Shown: positions 20,041 through 30,268, counted from the stretch's first letter. The stretch: 64,000 nt of DNA from Okapia johnstoni (GCA_024291935.2 CM044315.1:49078385-49142384); one strand, 5' to 3'. Numbers and translations: made by a program. Notes: a model not told the origin generated them from the sequence alone.

Positions 20041-22269
20041 TCTCTGTTCGTTTCCAAGGCAAACCATTCAAATATCACAGTAATCCAAGTTTATGCCCTC
20101 ATCAGTAACGCTGAAGAAGCTGAACTTGAATGGTTCTATGAAGACCTACAAGACCTTTTAGAACTAACACCCAAAAAAGATGTCCTTTTCATTATAGGGG
20201 ACTGGAATGCAAAAGTAGGAAGTCAGGAAACACCTGGGGTAACAGGCAAATTTGGCCTTGGAGTACAGAATGAAGCAGGGCAAAGGCTAATAGAGTTTTG
20301 CCAAGAGAACGCACTGATCATAGCAAACACCCTCTTCCAACAACACAAGAGAAGACTCTGCACATGGACATCACCAGATGGTCAACACCGAAATCAGATT
20401 GATTGTATTCTTTGCAGCCAAAGATGGAGAAGCTCTATACAGTCAGCAAAAACAAGACCGGGAGCAGACTGTGGCTCAGATCATGAACTTCTTATTGCCA
20501 ACTTCAGACTTAAATTGAAGAAAGTAGGGAAAACCACTAGACCATTCAGGTATGACCTAAATCAAATCCCTTCTGATTATACAGTGGAAGTGACAAACAG
20601 ATTTAAGGAGCTAGATCTGATAGACAGAGTGCCTGATGAACTAGGGACAGAGGTTCGTGACATTGTACAGCAGACAGGGATCAAGACCATCCCCATGGAA
20701 AAGAAATGCAAAAAAGCAAAATGGCTGTCTGAGGAGGCCTTACAAATAGCTGGGAAAAGAAGAGAAGCAAAAAGCAAAGGAGAAAAGGAAAGATATTCCC
20801 ATCTGAATGCAGAGTTCCAAAGAATAGCAAGGAGAGATAAGAAAACCTTCCTCAGCAATCAATGCAAAGAAATAGAGGAAAATACCAGAATGGGAAAGAC
20901 TAGAGATCTCTTCAAGAAAATTAGAGATACCAAGGGAACATTTCATGCAAAGATGGGCTCAATAAAGGACAGAAATGGTATGGACCTAACAGAAGCAGAA
21001 GATATTAAGAAGAGTTGCCAAGAATACACAGAAGAACTGTACAAAAAAGATCTTCATGACCCAGATAATCACAATGGTGTGATCACTCACCTAGAGCCAG
21101 ACATCCTGGAATGTGAAATCAAATGGGCCTTAGAAAGCATCACTACGAACAAAGCTAGTGGAGGTGATGGAATTCCAGTTGAGCTATTTCAAATCCTGAA
21201 AGTTGATGCTGTGAAAGTGCTGCACTCAATATGCCAGCTAATCTGGAAAACTCAGCAGTGGCCACAGGACTGGAAAAGGTCAGTTTTCATTACAATCCCA
21301 AAGAAAGGCAATGCCAAAGAATGCTCAAACTACCGCACAATTGCACTCATCTCACACGCTAGTAAAGTTATGCTCAAAATTCTCCAAGCCAGGCTTCAAC
21401 AATACGTGAACCGTGAACTTCCAGATGTTCAAGCTGGTTTTAGAAAAGGCAGAGGAACCAGAGATCAAATTGCCTACATCTGCTGGATCATCAAAAAAGC
21501 AAGAGAGTTCCAGAAAGATATCTACTTTTGCTTTACTGACTATACCAAAACCTTTGACTGTGTGGATCACAATAAACTGTGGAAAATTCTGAAAGAGATG
21601 GGAATACCAGACCACCTGACCTGCCTCTTGAGAAATCTGTTTGCAGTTCAGGAAGCAACAGTTAGAAGTGGACATGGAACAACAGACTGGTTCCAAATAG
21701 GAAAAGGAGTGCATCAAGGTTGTATATTGTCACCCTGCTTATTTAACTTATATGCAGAGTACATCATGAGAAACGCTGGGCTGGAGGAAGCACAAGCTGG
21801 AATCAAGATTGCTGGGAGAAATATCAATAATCTCAGATATGCAAATGATGCCACCCTTATGTCAGAAAGTGAAGAAGAACTAAAGAGCCTCTTGATGAAA
21901 GTGAAAGAGGAGAGTGAAAAAGTTGGCTTAAAGCTCAACATTCAGAAAACTAAGATCATGGCGTCTGGTCCCATCACTTCATGGCAAATAGATGGGGAAA
22001 CAGTGGAAACAGTGTCAGACTTTATTTTTGGGGGCTCCAAAATCACTGCAGATGGTGACTGCCGCCATGAAAGTAAAAGACTCTTACTCCTTGGAAGGAA
22101 GGTTATGACCAACCTAGATAGCATATTTAAAAGCAGAGACATTACTTTACCAACAAAGGTCCATCTAGTCAAGGCTATGGTTTTTCCAGTAGTCATGTAT
22201 GGATGTGGGAGTTGGACGGTGAAGAAAGCTGAGTGCCGAAGAACTGATGCTTTTGAACTGTGGTGTTGA
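20041..22269 (+). CDS. BovB ORF2: endonuclease C-terminus + reverse transcriptase, catalytically dead
   Basis: A single frame is open from after TGA 20038-20040 to TGA 22267-22269 (743 codons including the stop). There is no in-frame ATG near the 5' end; the first usable start-like codon is TTG at 20515, from which 584 residues follow. Order: endonuclease C-terminal half with the 'SDHE' motif (about 20476-20487), linker, RT fingers and palm with motif A 'CFTDYTKTFDCVDH' (Asp at 21538-21540), 'GVHQGCILSPCLFNLY' (about 21706-21753), and the YxDD box as Y-A-N-D (21838-21849). The first catalytic Asp of YADD is Asn (AAT 21844-21846), so polymerase activity should be lost. The terminal stop arises where the family reads tgg-aga-aga and this copy has lost 3 bases. 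Not expected to be expressed from a host promoter. Confidence 0.9.
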   Translation, partial: SLFVSKANHSNITVIQVYALISNAEEAELEWFYEDLQDLLELTPKKDVLFIIGDWNAKVGSQETPGVTGKFGLGVQNEAGQRLIEFCQENALIIANTLFQQHKRRLCTWTSPDGQHRNQIDCILCSQRWRSSIQSAKTRPGADCGSDHELLIANFRLKLKKVGKTTRPFRYDLNQIPSDYTVEVTNRFKELDLIDRVPDELGTEVRDIVQQTGIKTIPMEKKCKKAKWLSEEALQIAGKRREAKSKGEKERYSHLNAEFQRIARRDKKTFLSNQCKEIEENTRMGKTRDLFKKIRDTKGTFHAKMGSIKDRNGMDLTEAEDIKKSCQEYTEELYKKDLHDPDNHNGVITHLEPDILECEIKWALESITTNKASGGDGIPVELFQILKVDAVKVLHSICQLIWKTQQWPQDWKRSVFITIPKKGNAKECSNYRTIALISHASKVMLKILQARLQQYVNRELPDVQAGFRKGRGTRDQIAYICWIIKKAREFQKDIYFCFTDYTKTFDCVDHNKLWKILKEMGIPDHLTCLLRNLFAVQEATVRSGHGTTDWFQIGKGVHQGCILSPCLFNLYAEYIMRNAGLEEAQAGIKIAGRNINNLRYANDATLMSESEEELKSLLMKVKEESEKVGLKLNIQKTKIMASGPITSWQIDGETVETVSDFIFGGSKITADGDCRHESKRLLLLGRKVMTNLDSIFKSRDITLPTKVHLVKAMVFPVVMYGCGSWTVKKAECRRTDAFELWC

Positions 22270-22344
22270 AGACTCTTGAGAGTCCCTTGGACTGCAAGAA
22301 GATCCAACCAGTCCATCCTAAAGGAGATCAGTCCTGAGTGTTAA

Positions 22345-22587
22345 TTGGAAGGACTGATGTTGAAGCTGAAACTCCAATACTTTGGCCACCTCATGCGAAG
22401 GGTTGACTTACTGGAAAAGACCCTGATGCTGGGAAGGATTGGGGGCAGGAGGAGAAGGGGACGACAGAGGATGAGATGGCTGGATGACATCACCGACTCG
22501 ATGGACATGGGTTTGGGTAAACTCCTGGAATTGGTGATGGACAGGGAGGACTGGCGTGCTGCAATTCATGGTGTCACAAAGAGTTAG
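22345..22587 (+). pseudogene. BovB ORF2 C-terminal tail, cut off by two stops
   Basis: 80 codons in frame with the RT ORF but separated by TGA 22267-22269 and TAA 22342-22344. It holds the conserved '[12 protein letters not shown]' segment and the basic '[12 protein letters not shown]' segment of the BovB/RTE C-terminus. The same segment is seen in several truncated copies in this window. Confidence 0.85.
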
Positions 22588-22738
22588 ACACGACTGAGTG
22601 ACTGAACTGAACTGAACTGGACTGAATTAATACTCTCCTCTACTCAATGCTTTACATATTTGGTTGATCTTCTACCCTTCCTGGTTTGAACCCAGACCCT
22701 TCCCATCCCTGTGGGAGCTCCAGAGATTATTCCATCTA

Positions 22739-23182
22739 CAGTAAGCCCCCTACATACAAACCTTTAAGTTGTCAACCTACAAAGATGTGAATTTACATCT
22801 GATTCCAGCAAGGAACCAGAACCTGTGCCATCAGTGTGAGGCATGAGGGAATTGCAGCTTGCCCTCCATCAGCGTCACCATCTCCCTCCTCCAGTCAGTA
22901 ATCTTTCTTGCCTGTTCACTTGATGCCAGCCCTTGTATGTCAGCTGTTGTACTGTACAACTGTACTTTCCCAAGGTACTGTAAAATTAAACATTTTCTTT
23001 ATTATTTGTGTTTGCTTTATGTATTATTTGTGTGAACAGTTTTATAAACCTATTACAGTACAGTACTATATATCTGATTGTGTTAGTTGAGTATCTAGGC
23101 TAACTTTGCTGTACTTATGAACAAATTGGACTCATGAATATACTCAGGGAATGGAACTCATTCGTATGCAGGTGACTTACTG
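22739..23182. mobile_element. Tigger/pogo-like MITE, 444 bp
   Basis: Termini 'cagtaagccccctacatac' (left) and the complement of 'gtatgcaggtgacttactg' (right) are inverted repeats matching at most of about 20 positions. TA duplications lie at 22737-22738 and 23183-23184. Internal AT-rich sequence with 'tgtactgtacaactgtac' and 'attacagtacagtactata'. Non-coding deletion derivative of a pogo-type transposon; subfamily not certain. Confidence 0.75.
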
Positions 23183-23184
23183 TA

Positions 23185-23896
23185 TTCCCTTCCAGTGCTT
23201 CTCTAGATGTGGAGATTTTTTTCTCATGCATGTGCCGATTAAACTAAAATGTAAGGGGACCTCTCTGTAGATCTCTAGAGTTGTGTCTTTGTGCTGTTCC
23301 CTCATCCCAGGTGTCTGCCCTTTGACATCGCTTGTCATTTGACATCTCGGTAATATGACATAGCTCAGCTCTGCAACTGCTGAGATATCTGGCTTCTCCC
23401 TCTCTGCACAGAGGCTTGGAAACTCATCCCAAGCAGTAAACTAAGAAAGTGGCAGGACTCAACTTGTTGTCTATTATTCAATGAATGAAAACCAAGGTGC
23501 CATCATCTCTTTTGAATGGTTTTCCAGTATTTTAAAATAGGACTTCTCATCCAGTCCCTGATACTCTGTCATGACCAGAAAAAGAAGCAGTCATTAACAC
23601 CTAATTAACACAGGTGTAAATAGTTCTTTGTCTTATTGGTCCTTTTATCACCATTTTCCCCTTACATCCCAAGCTTTCCTCCTGCTTAGATTTTGTTTTG
23701 TGCTGCAGAAGTATATTCTGGCAGAAGGAATTATTGGGTGGTGTGCCTTCTGAACCTTTGTGTGTCTAAAACTATATTGTTTCATTTGTTGGCTTGGTGA
23801 ACAAATCTATGTTCAAAATTGATATAGCTTAAATACATTTCTCTATTGTTTTCCACAATCTATTGTTTTATATGAGGTTTCAAATACTTGAGGGCT
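23185..23896. promoter_or_regulatory. Unique block with T-box/homeobox-like palindrome
   Basis: Repeat-free. Around 23593-23620 the sequence carries inverted 'acacct' and 'aggtgt' half-sites separated by 'aattaacac', followed by 'tcttattggtccttttatc'. It looks like a composite binding-site cluster; this is composition-based inference only. Confidence 0.3.
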
Positions 23897-24013
23897 CCTC
23901 ATGGCAACTCACTCCAGTATTCTTGCCTGGAGAATCCCATGGACAGAGGAACCTAGTGGGCTCCAGTCCATAGGGTTGCAAAGAGTCAGACACAACTAAA
24001 TTGACTTAGCACT
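23897..24013 (+). mobile_element. Bov-A SINE unit
   Basis: 'atggcaactcactccagtattcttgcctggagaatcccatgg' to 'agacacaactaaattgacttagcac'. BovB-3'-derived monomer without the tRNA head. Confidence 0.85.
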
Positions 24014-25090
24014 ATGAACCCAAAGCTCAATTGCTTTGATGGTAGGGGGATATAGAAAGATATTTTAGAAACTCTGGCAAATGGAGAAAAACTGTGAATA
24101 AATGAGGCTTTCCCCTACAGATTTTTATGAGCTCCTAGTCACCTATGCACTCTCTCGGATGCTTTAGGCCTGCCTTTTATTCTTATCTTCCTTATTTCTT
24201 TGAACTTCTTCATCCAGTCTGCCAATGACTCTTGCTTGCTTTTGTAGGATATTCTGGGTCCTATAAACAAGGATGTGCTTGTTTAGTTGCCAATCATCTG
24301 CTTTATATAGAAACATAGTCTAAAAGTTTTATTCTCCATATAAAGAATAAAAGCTCAGCGAATTATCTGCTAAAACGTAGAGATTTTTACAGTTCAGTAT
24401 ACAAATGTTCCGAAATTAAATATGTCAACTTTGTGGCTAGGTCCAAAAGAGAAATGTTTCAGGTAAAAACTCAAGTTCCAATATCAGAGCAACACACACT
24501 TGCTGGTAAATGTTATAGCCTGTGCAAATTAATTTCAGGTTTAAATGTGCACAAAAGCAAGATATTAGAGGTGATAATGTGTTAAAGGGAGCATTGCAAT
24601 GCTCATTTTCATTTCATAAATTATTAAATTATGTAGTGTCACTAAATTGAAGCCAGCCTATGGAAGACCATGGGTGGTGATTTAAAAGCAGGAGGAACAG
24701 TTTTGCTTTTGTGTGTGTGTTTTTAACCTAATGCATCTGCTTCACAGGATTAAAAAAAAAAAAGGCTATTCCTTTCCCAGACATTCAGCAGAGAAGAGGA
24801 AAAAGATATAGGATATAATCTGGGATAGATGCTTTTGTAAGGATATGGTTTCTGATGCAAGTTTCAATATCATTGTACTGTAGCATATTCTGACAGAGAT
24901 TTGATAGGCACTTGGAAGGCTAGAAGAAGTAAGTTACCTTCTCCTGGGATTTTAACATTGTATACAATGAAGTACCCATTTAAATACTTTCGTCAACAAC
25001 ATTTGTCCATGTTTCTCTCTATGGCTACAGCACAAACTGTTTGCAGTGCCAAGGATATAACTTTATGGCTGAAATAGGTTTATGAGGTTT
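24014..25090. other. Unique sequence, candidate conserved block 24430-24700
   Basis: No repeat recognised. 24430-24700 has 'gtgcaaattaatttcagg', 'gataatgtgttaaaggg', a small palindrome gcattgcaatgc (24591-24602) and 'cataaattattaaattatg', a TAAT-rich texture seen in enhancers. Inference only. Confidence 0.3.
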
Positions 25091-25093
25091 GTC

Positions 25094-25735
25094 TTTTTTT
25101 TTTTCCCCCAGCAAGGCCTTATTGGGTCCCCTGCTGCAGCAAAGAGAAAGAGAGCAAACCACAGGTTCCCTTGCTTGCCTGCTCTGCAAGGAGGGGTGAG
25201 CTTGTACCTTATATGGGGTGAGGGTAGGGGTATGTTCAGGGGTCAGGCTGGAGGTGTAGCTTAGGGGTTTTGCCCACCTCTTAGATGGCAGTGTGTGCAG
25301 GGGGCATGTACGGTACCCTGCTTTTGCTCCTGGAAACCTGTTTTTGCTCCAGGCTCCTAAAAAATAGCAGCTGGGTTTTTTTGGTCTCTTTGTAGCTTTT
25401 GGATCCAGAATTTGCCTCAACTGTGCATTCAGCCAGTTGTTTTTAGTCCCATACTGTTTCTTTGTATTTTGTTGCTCTAGGAGAGGTGTGTCCAGATGCA
25501 AGCATTGCAGCAGAGTCCCAGATCTCAGCCTGTCTCATTTTCATCCAAGAGACTCTACACCTTTATCCTTAAAGGGTAAGGGGGCGAAGGTCTCTTCTTC
25601 TGAAAGTTCTTCTGCTGAACAGGGGCCGTAGACCCTGACCTACCCTAGAGGTGTAGAAGTACTCCACTGACTGTTTCAAGGACCTGTAAAGACCTGGGCC
25701 ACCCTCGACTGGAATGGGCAGAATTTCTTGAGCCA
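25094..25735 (-). mobile_element. LTR-like region of the ERV remnant
   Basis: Downstream of the env tail on the minus strand. Shows a TATA-like ATATAAG (25215-25209) followed about 90 bp later by AATAAG (25123-25118) in the setting 'cccaataaggccttgct', a common retroviral R-region arrangement, then A11. The spacing supports U3-R. No U5 is apparent after the A run. The open frame 25025-25501 (minus, 158 aa) lies across this region and is not considered a gene. Confidence 0.5.
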
Positions 25736-25736
25736 T

Positions 25737-26207
25737 TGTGAGCTTTACTTCAAACTGTTGGAGCCTAAAAGATGCAAACTTAACCAAAAGCTTAATCAAA
25801 CAAGGGCTAAAAAGGAGAACAATAGCCATTAAAGAGAAGGAACCAATCCCAGGGTCAAGAAGATCCCCTGGAAAAGGAAATGACAACCCACTCCAGTATT
25901 CTTACCTGGAAAATTCGATGAACAGAGGAGCCTGCTGGGCTATAGTCCATGGGGTCGCAAAGAGTTGGAGATCACTGAGTTAGTGAGCACACAAGGAAAG
26001 GAACTAGGATCAACTTTGGCCTCCTTAACTGTTGACCAGACAAGGGAGATAACATTGCCCCTGCCAAAATTATGAATGCCTCTGCTTTGTTCTACCAGAA
26101 GGCAATCAAGAGCCAGACAGTTGTCAAGAATCACATCAGTCAAGGAAACAAGAGAGGCCCCAAGTACCATAAAGGCTCCGAATAGGAGCCTGCCCATTTT
26201 ATCACTT
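25737..26207 (-). pseudogene. ERV env transmembrane subunit remnant
   Basis: Two pieces split by a Bov-tA. The first (26197-25995) reads a heptad-like segment with 'LDNCLALDCLLVEQ', the region before the usual cysteine cluster of gammaretroviral TM. The expected CX6CC cysteines are not preserved. The second (25843-25735) reads a hydrophobic anchor and a basic/amphipathic tail. SU is absent. Broken, no functional product. Confidence 0.55.
25844..25994 (+). mobile_element. Bov-tA SINE, 5'-truncated, in ERV env
   Basis: 'aatcccagggtcaagaagatcccctgg' to 'gttggagatcactgagttagtgagcacac'. TSD gagaaggaac (25834-25843) and ggaaaggaac (25995-26004), 9 of 10. Confidence 0.85.
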
Positions 26208-26852
26208 TCAGTTCAGTTCACTTCAATTGCTCAGTCGTGTCCGACTCTTTGAGACCCCATGGACTGCAGGATGCCAGGCTTCCCTGTCCATCACCAACTC
26301 CCGGAGCCTACCCAAACTTATGTCCATCATGTCTGTGATGCCATCCAACCATCTCATCCTCTGTTATCCTCTTCTCCTCCCACCTTCAATCTTTCCCAGC
26401 ATCAGGATCTTTTCCAATGAGTCGGCTTTTCCCATCAGATGGTCAAAGTATTGGAGTTTCAGCTTCAGCCATCAGTCTCTCCAGTGAATATTCAGAACTG
26501 ATTTCCTTTAGGATTGACTGGTTTGATCTCCTTGCAGTCCAAGGGACTCTCAAGAGTCTTCTCTAACACCACAGTTCAAAAGCATCAATTCTTCAGCACT
26601 CAGCTTTATTTATAGTCCAACTCTCACATCCATACATGACTACTGGAAAAGTCACAGCTTTGACTAGATGCAATTTTGTTGGCAAAGTAATGTCACTGCT
26701 TTTTAATATGCTGTCTAGGTTGGTCATAGCTTTTCTTCCAAGAAGCAGGCATCTTTTAATTTCATGGCTGCAGTCACCATCTGCAGTGATTTTGGAGCCC
26801 CCCAAAATAAAGTCTCTCACTGTTTCCATTGTTTACCCATCTATTTGCCATG
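26208..26852 (-). mobile_element. BovB 3' fragment, antisense, in ERV
   Basis: Starts with the antisense 3' end 'ttcagttcagttcacttcaattgctcagtcgtgtccgactc' and reaches back to about the end of the RT palm ('cccatctatttgccatgaa'). It contains the minus frame 26593-26829 (METVRDFILGGSKITADGDCSHE). It sits exactly at the pol/env gap of the ERV. Confidence 0.9.
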
Positions 26853-26859
26853 AACCTTT

Positions 26860-27340
26860 TCTGTTAATGATGCCTGTCTTTTGAATAGATATCTCAGATC
26901 TTCCACTGGCTCATAGATGTATTGTTTTTCTGTTGTGACCTATGAAGTTTCTGGAGGTAAAATTTTAGTCTGGACAAATGTACCCAGCTAGATATCCATT
27001 GCCTGCTTCCCTGGTAGCTCAGATGGTAAAGAATCTACCTGCAGTGCGGGAGACCCTGATTTGATCCCTGGTTGGGAAGATCCCCTGGAGAAGGCAATGG
27101 CAACCCACTCGCCTAGAGAATTCCAAGGACAGACCATGGGGTCACAAAAAGTCAGACACGACTGCACGACTAACAGTTTCTTTCCAGATATCCATTGAAG
27201 TTTTACAGCAGTGGGGGTGGTTAAAAGTACTTTATAGGGGCCATTCCTTTTGGTAATGTTTGGTCTTTGGGGGACCCCTCTTTCCAGGTTTTAAGAAGAA
27301 CTTGGTCCCCAGGATTTATTTATGAAGGACCTGCTCTCTC
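26860..27340 (-). pseudogene. ERV pol, integrase C-terminal domain remnant
   Basis: Minus-strand frames read 'PGDQVLLKTWKEGSPKDQ' (about 27320-27260) and, after a frame change, 'GPYKVLLTTPTAVKL' (27246-27198) and 'SWVHLSRLKF' (about 26990-26960, beyond the SINE). This order is characteristic of the gammaretroviral integrase C-terminal SH3-like domain. Frameshift, stops and the SINE at 27002-27185 abolish function. Confidence 0.65.
27002..27185 (+). mobile_element. Bov-tA SINE in ERV integrase
   Basis: Sense copy with an internal gap ('cactcgcctagag', 'gacagaccatggggtc'). TSD agatatccattg at 26990-27001 and 27186-27197, perfect 12 bp. Confidence 0.92.
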
Positions 27341-27900
27341 CTGTAGGGTCTCTGGACAAGTTGCAAGTCCAGCTATATACTCTGGAAACAGACAATATGC
27401 AAAAAGAGCTTGGAAGAATAAAACAAGAGAATATGGGAGAATACACACTTATGAGTTAACCTTAGAGAAGAGGGTAAAATTGCCCGTGAATTTCTGGTGT
27501 CAATTTTAGTGTCGTCACTCTATGCTCCCCCAGCAGGCATGTGGATTCATTGATGGGGTATTTTGGGTAAGCCCTAGAATGACTTGTTGAGTTCACCAGA
27601 ATGACAGTAGATGGGGCGCCCACTGTAACGAAGGAGCCTAGGGCTGGGCTTACTTAATACATTACTGTTCTAGCCTTTAATTCTTGTGTTTTGAAATGCA
27701 GATGTCAGAAAATAACAATGACAGGACTTTAATTTCAAACAGCTCCTGCCTATGTTGAAAGACTGGTAGGAAAGAACTCTTTTGAAAAGAAATGCTTGAT
27801 TAAAAAAAAAAATTAAAACAGAAACAGAACATGTTGAAGGCAGCAGAGAGAAGGTAAAGGTCCAAGATTTAGGGAGATATATGACAACATGGGGATCCAG
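27340..27900. other. Unassigned; may include more ERV
   Basis: 27340-27630 precedes the integrase on the minus strand and is probably ERV but could not be translated convincingly. 27660-27900 is unassigned. Confidence 0.3.
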
Positions 27901-27995
27901 AGCCTGGTGGGCTACACTCCAAAAAGACAGATATGGGGTCGCACAATTGAGACAACTAACACATACTACACACACATACACACACACACACAAGC
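27900..27995 (+). repeat. Bov-A scrap and (CA)n
   Basis: 'gagcctggtgggctacactcc' and 'ggtcgcacaattgagacaac' are a degraded Bov-A end, followed by a CA-rich run at about 27966-27992. Confidence 0.65.
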
Positions 27996-28389
27996 AAGCT
28001 ATCCAGTGTAATAGAAAGTCCATTTGGGAATGAAGATCTTAAAAATATCTTCAAGAAACTACTGAGATATACTTGGGTGAATTGAGAACCTCAGGCAATA
28101 CTAATTCCTTATATATTCCTTATATATTTCTGCCTGGTTTCAGCCAGTATGAGTTCCTCTTACAGAAGAAATGGCAACTGGTAGAGAGGTAGAGCCTGCA
28201 TGACTATCCATTAAGTTGTGCCAAATTAAAACTTCTATGGCAATCAGTCTAGCTGGTGAAGAAACTTTGGACAAGCCAGAGTTCGGGAAGTTTTAATTTT
28301 TTAGAAAGAAAGAAAAGCAAGGAATCAAGCCTTTCTATCTTGGGGAAAGAATTTCTGATAGCAGCAACGATTAATCCCACAAATGGCAG
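27996..28389. other. Unassigned sequence
   Basis: No gene or clear repeat; probably the start of the old L1 to the right. Confidence 0.35.
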
Positions 28390-28945
28390 CTGCTTACATT
28401 CAAATTGGCACTTTGGTACATTACTAATGACAATTGTAAACTAGTATGATTCTCTTGAAAGCAATATGGAAACACAAAGCGACAACTGTAGAAAGTCATA
28501 GCCTTTAACCCAGAATCTCACCCTGGGGAATGTGTCCTAAGGAAATAATTCCACAGAAGCAAAGCATCTACATGTAAGAAAATATTCTTTGTAGCAGCTT
28601 TATAATAATAACTGCAAAAGTGTCTCCGAGAAACAATATATGTATGAAACAGTTGTGAAATTGTTCAGTAAATTACAGAACATTAAGTCTATGGAATATT
28701 ATTCAGCCATTGAAATTATAATTATGAAGACCTTGAAAAACAAGGAAAAATGTTTCCACTATGATGTTAAGAGAAAAAAGCTGAATTAAAACACAGGGTA
28801 CATTATGATTGAATCTGTTTCAAAATATGTATGTGAATAGAAAGAAAATGTGCACGATAGAGTTATGTTAGTTTGGTGGACTTATGGTTGATTTATTTTC
28901 TTTTTCAAATTGGCCTTAAGAAATGATATATTCTAGTGAAGTACA
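28390..28945 (+). mobile_element. Old L1 3' end, sense
   Basis: 'aacccagaatctcaccctggggaatgtgtcctaaggaaataattcc', 'tctatggaatattattcagccattgaaattataattatgaag' and 'atgatgttaagagaaaaaagc' follow the order of ancient L1 ORF2 end and 3' UTR. Non-coding now. Confidence 0.7.
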
Positions 28946-29389
28946 GTGGCAATAGACTGATAATAATAGTAAATAATGGAGTAAACCGGTAAAGATGATA
29001 TATAAGGCAATGCTGACGCTTGTGGAAATTTTGTTGCTTTAGTTCAGCGGAGGAAAATAACTGTGAGAATGTGTAATGTAATTTACCTTTCATAATAAAA
29101 ATGTTTAGGCAGATGAAGTGAGTCCAGTGGAGCTGTTCTAAGCCTTGGCGTTAAGCGTACGGGTATCTTTCCACACTCATCAGTTATAGAGATGGAGTGT
29201 AAGCAGACCTGACAAAACCATTAACTTATCAGAAACAGATTTGTTGACTCCTGATTCCCCATCCCCAGTGATTAGTGCCACTGACCACTCCCACCAAAAC
29301 TTACCTCCGTATGTGTAGTATATACAAGTGAACATGTAATATGAATGTATCCTTGTGTTTGTGTGTCACTGTGTCTGTGTTTGCCTTTA

Positions 29390-30268
29390 CCTTTTAAAAA
29401 TTATGGATTATTTTATACATACAGGAAAATATAAGAAACCTAAAAGTGCTATCTACTAAATAACTACGAAGTGAATCCTTGTATAACCACCATCTAAACT
29501 GGAAACTGGAATGTTGCCAGTACCTTAGAGACTCCCAGTCGTGGCCCCTTCTCTCATGAACCGTTGGTAGCCAAGCTCAGGAAGTACTACCTTGATTTGC
29601 AGGCGATAACCATTCCCTGACTTTGTTGCTTCTTCTCATAGGTCCCAGGTGCACAGAACTGTGTTAGTCACAATTCTTGGTTCATGGCACACTGCTATGA
29701 TCATTCTGTGCAGAGATAGCTATTTTTATCCCTTTTCATAATGATATTGTAAACCATGAATTCATTACCTAATTCAACACTTATCTCCTAAGTGCTTCTC
29801 AGCTATCCTATTCCACTGCCTCTTTCCCAAAGGTACGCAGAGTTCAGAATTGGGTATTATTCTTTCCTTGCTCTTTTAGAAATAATGTATGTGTCTTCCT
29901 TCTCCTCTTCCTCATAATGTTTAATTATATCTGGTTATTTACATGGATGGAGTTATACCACACATTCTTCAGGGACTTGATTCTTTCACTAAAATTATAT
30001 TGATAAGATTTATCCCTGTTACTGTGCTATCTCTTGTTTGTTTGTTATCACCTCTAAGTAATATCTGATTGTATGAATAGAGTAAAATTTATTTATTCAA
30101 TTTATTGGTGATAGGAATTTGTGTTTCCAGTTTTTAAATTATGAATAGAGCTGCAATAACCAATTTTGAACACGTTTCTGGATGCACACATTCAGGAGTT
30201 TCTCTAAGCTATATTCTGGAAATATACCAAATGTACATTTCAGTAGGGTTTACAAATCAATATTCAAC
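29390..30268 (-). mobile_element. Old L1M 3' UTR, antisense
   Basis: 'gaatccttgtataaccaccatctaaactgg', 'gaatgttgccagtacctta', 'tcattctgtgcagag' (unclear), 'gggacttgattctttcac', 'ttatgaatagagctgcaataacc'. The L1M antisense order is preserved with gaps. Confidence 0.55.

Larger units (their letters stand above)
19974..22626 (+). mobile_element. BovB (RTE-type LINE), 2.65 kb, 5'-truncated
   Basis: Longest BovB of the window: C-terminal half of the endonuclease, the whole RT, the C-terminal region and the 3' end with (actga)n (about 22599-22625). The 5' truncation falls inside the endonuclease. Short flanking repeat of type 'attaat' at about 19966 and 22626. BovB entered ruminants horizontally from squamates and supplies the machinery for Bov-tA and Bov-A SINEs. 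This copy cannot be active (see ORF entry). Confidence 0.93.
25085..27630 (-). mobile_element. ERV1 (gammaretrovirus-like) provirus remnant, gutted
   Basis: Read from high to low coordinates, the minus strand gives the integrase C-terminus (27340-26860), then after a BovB the transmembrane part of env (26207-25995 and, past a SINE, 25843-25735), then an LTR-like region ending in an AATAAG-type poly(A) signal (25123-25118) and a run of 11 A (25104-25094). gag, protease, RT and most of env are missing. Interrupted by BovB 26208-26852 and Bov-tA at 25844-25994 and 27002-27185. It is a defective endogenous relic with frameshifts and stops throughout. Ends are uncertain, especially the 5' side (27340-27660). 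Confidence 0.6.

Noticed and set aside
25025..25501. 158-codon open frame on minus
   Set aside because: Lies across the LTR-like part of the ERV remnant; not a protein-coding region.
27600..27630. Possible retroviral primer-binding site (complement of 'ggggcgcccac')
   Set aside because: It does not match a tRNA 3' end over 18 nt with confidence, and an LTR edge next to it was not established.
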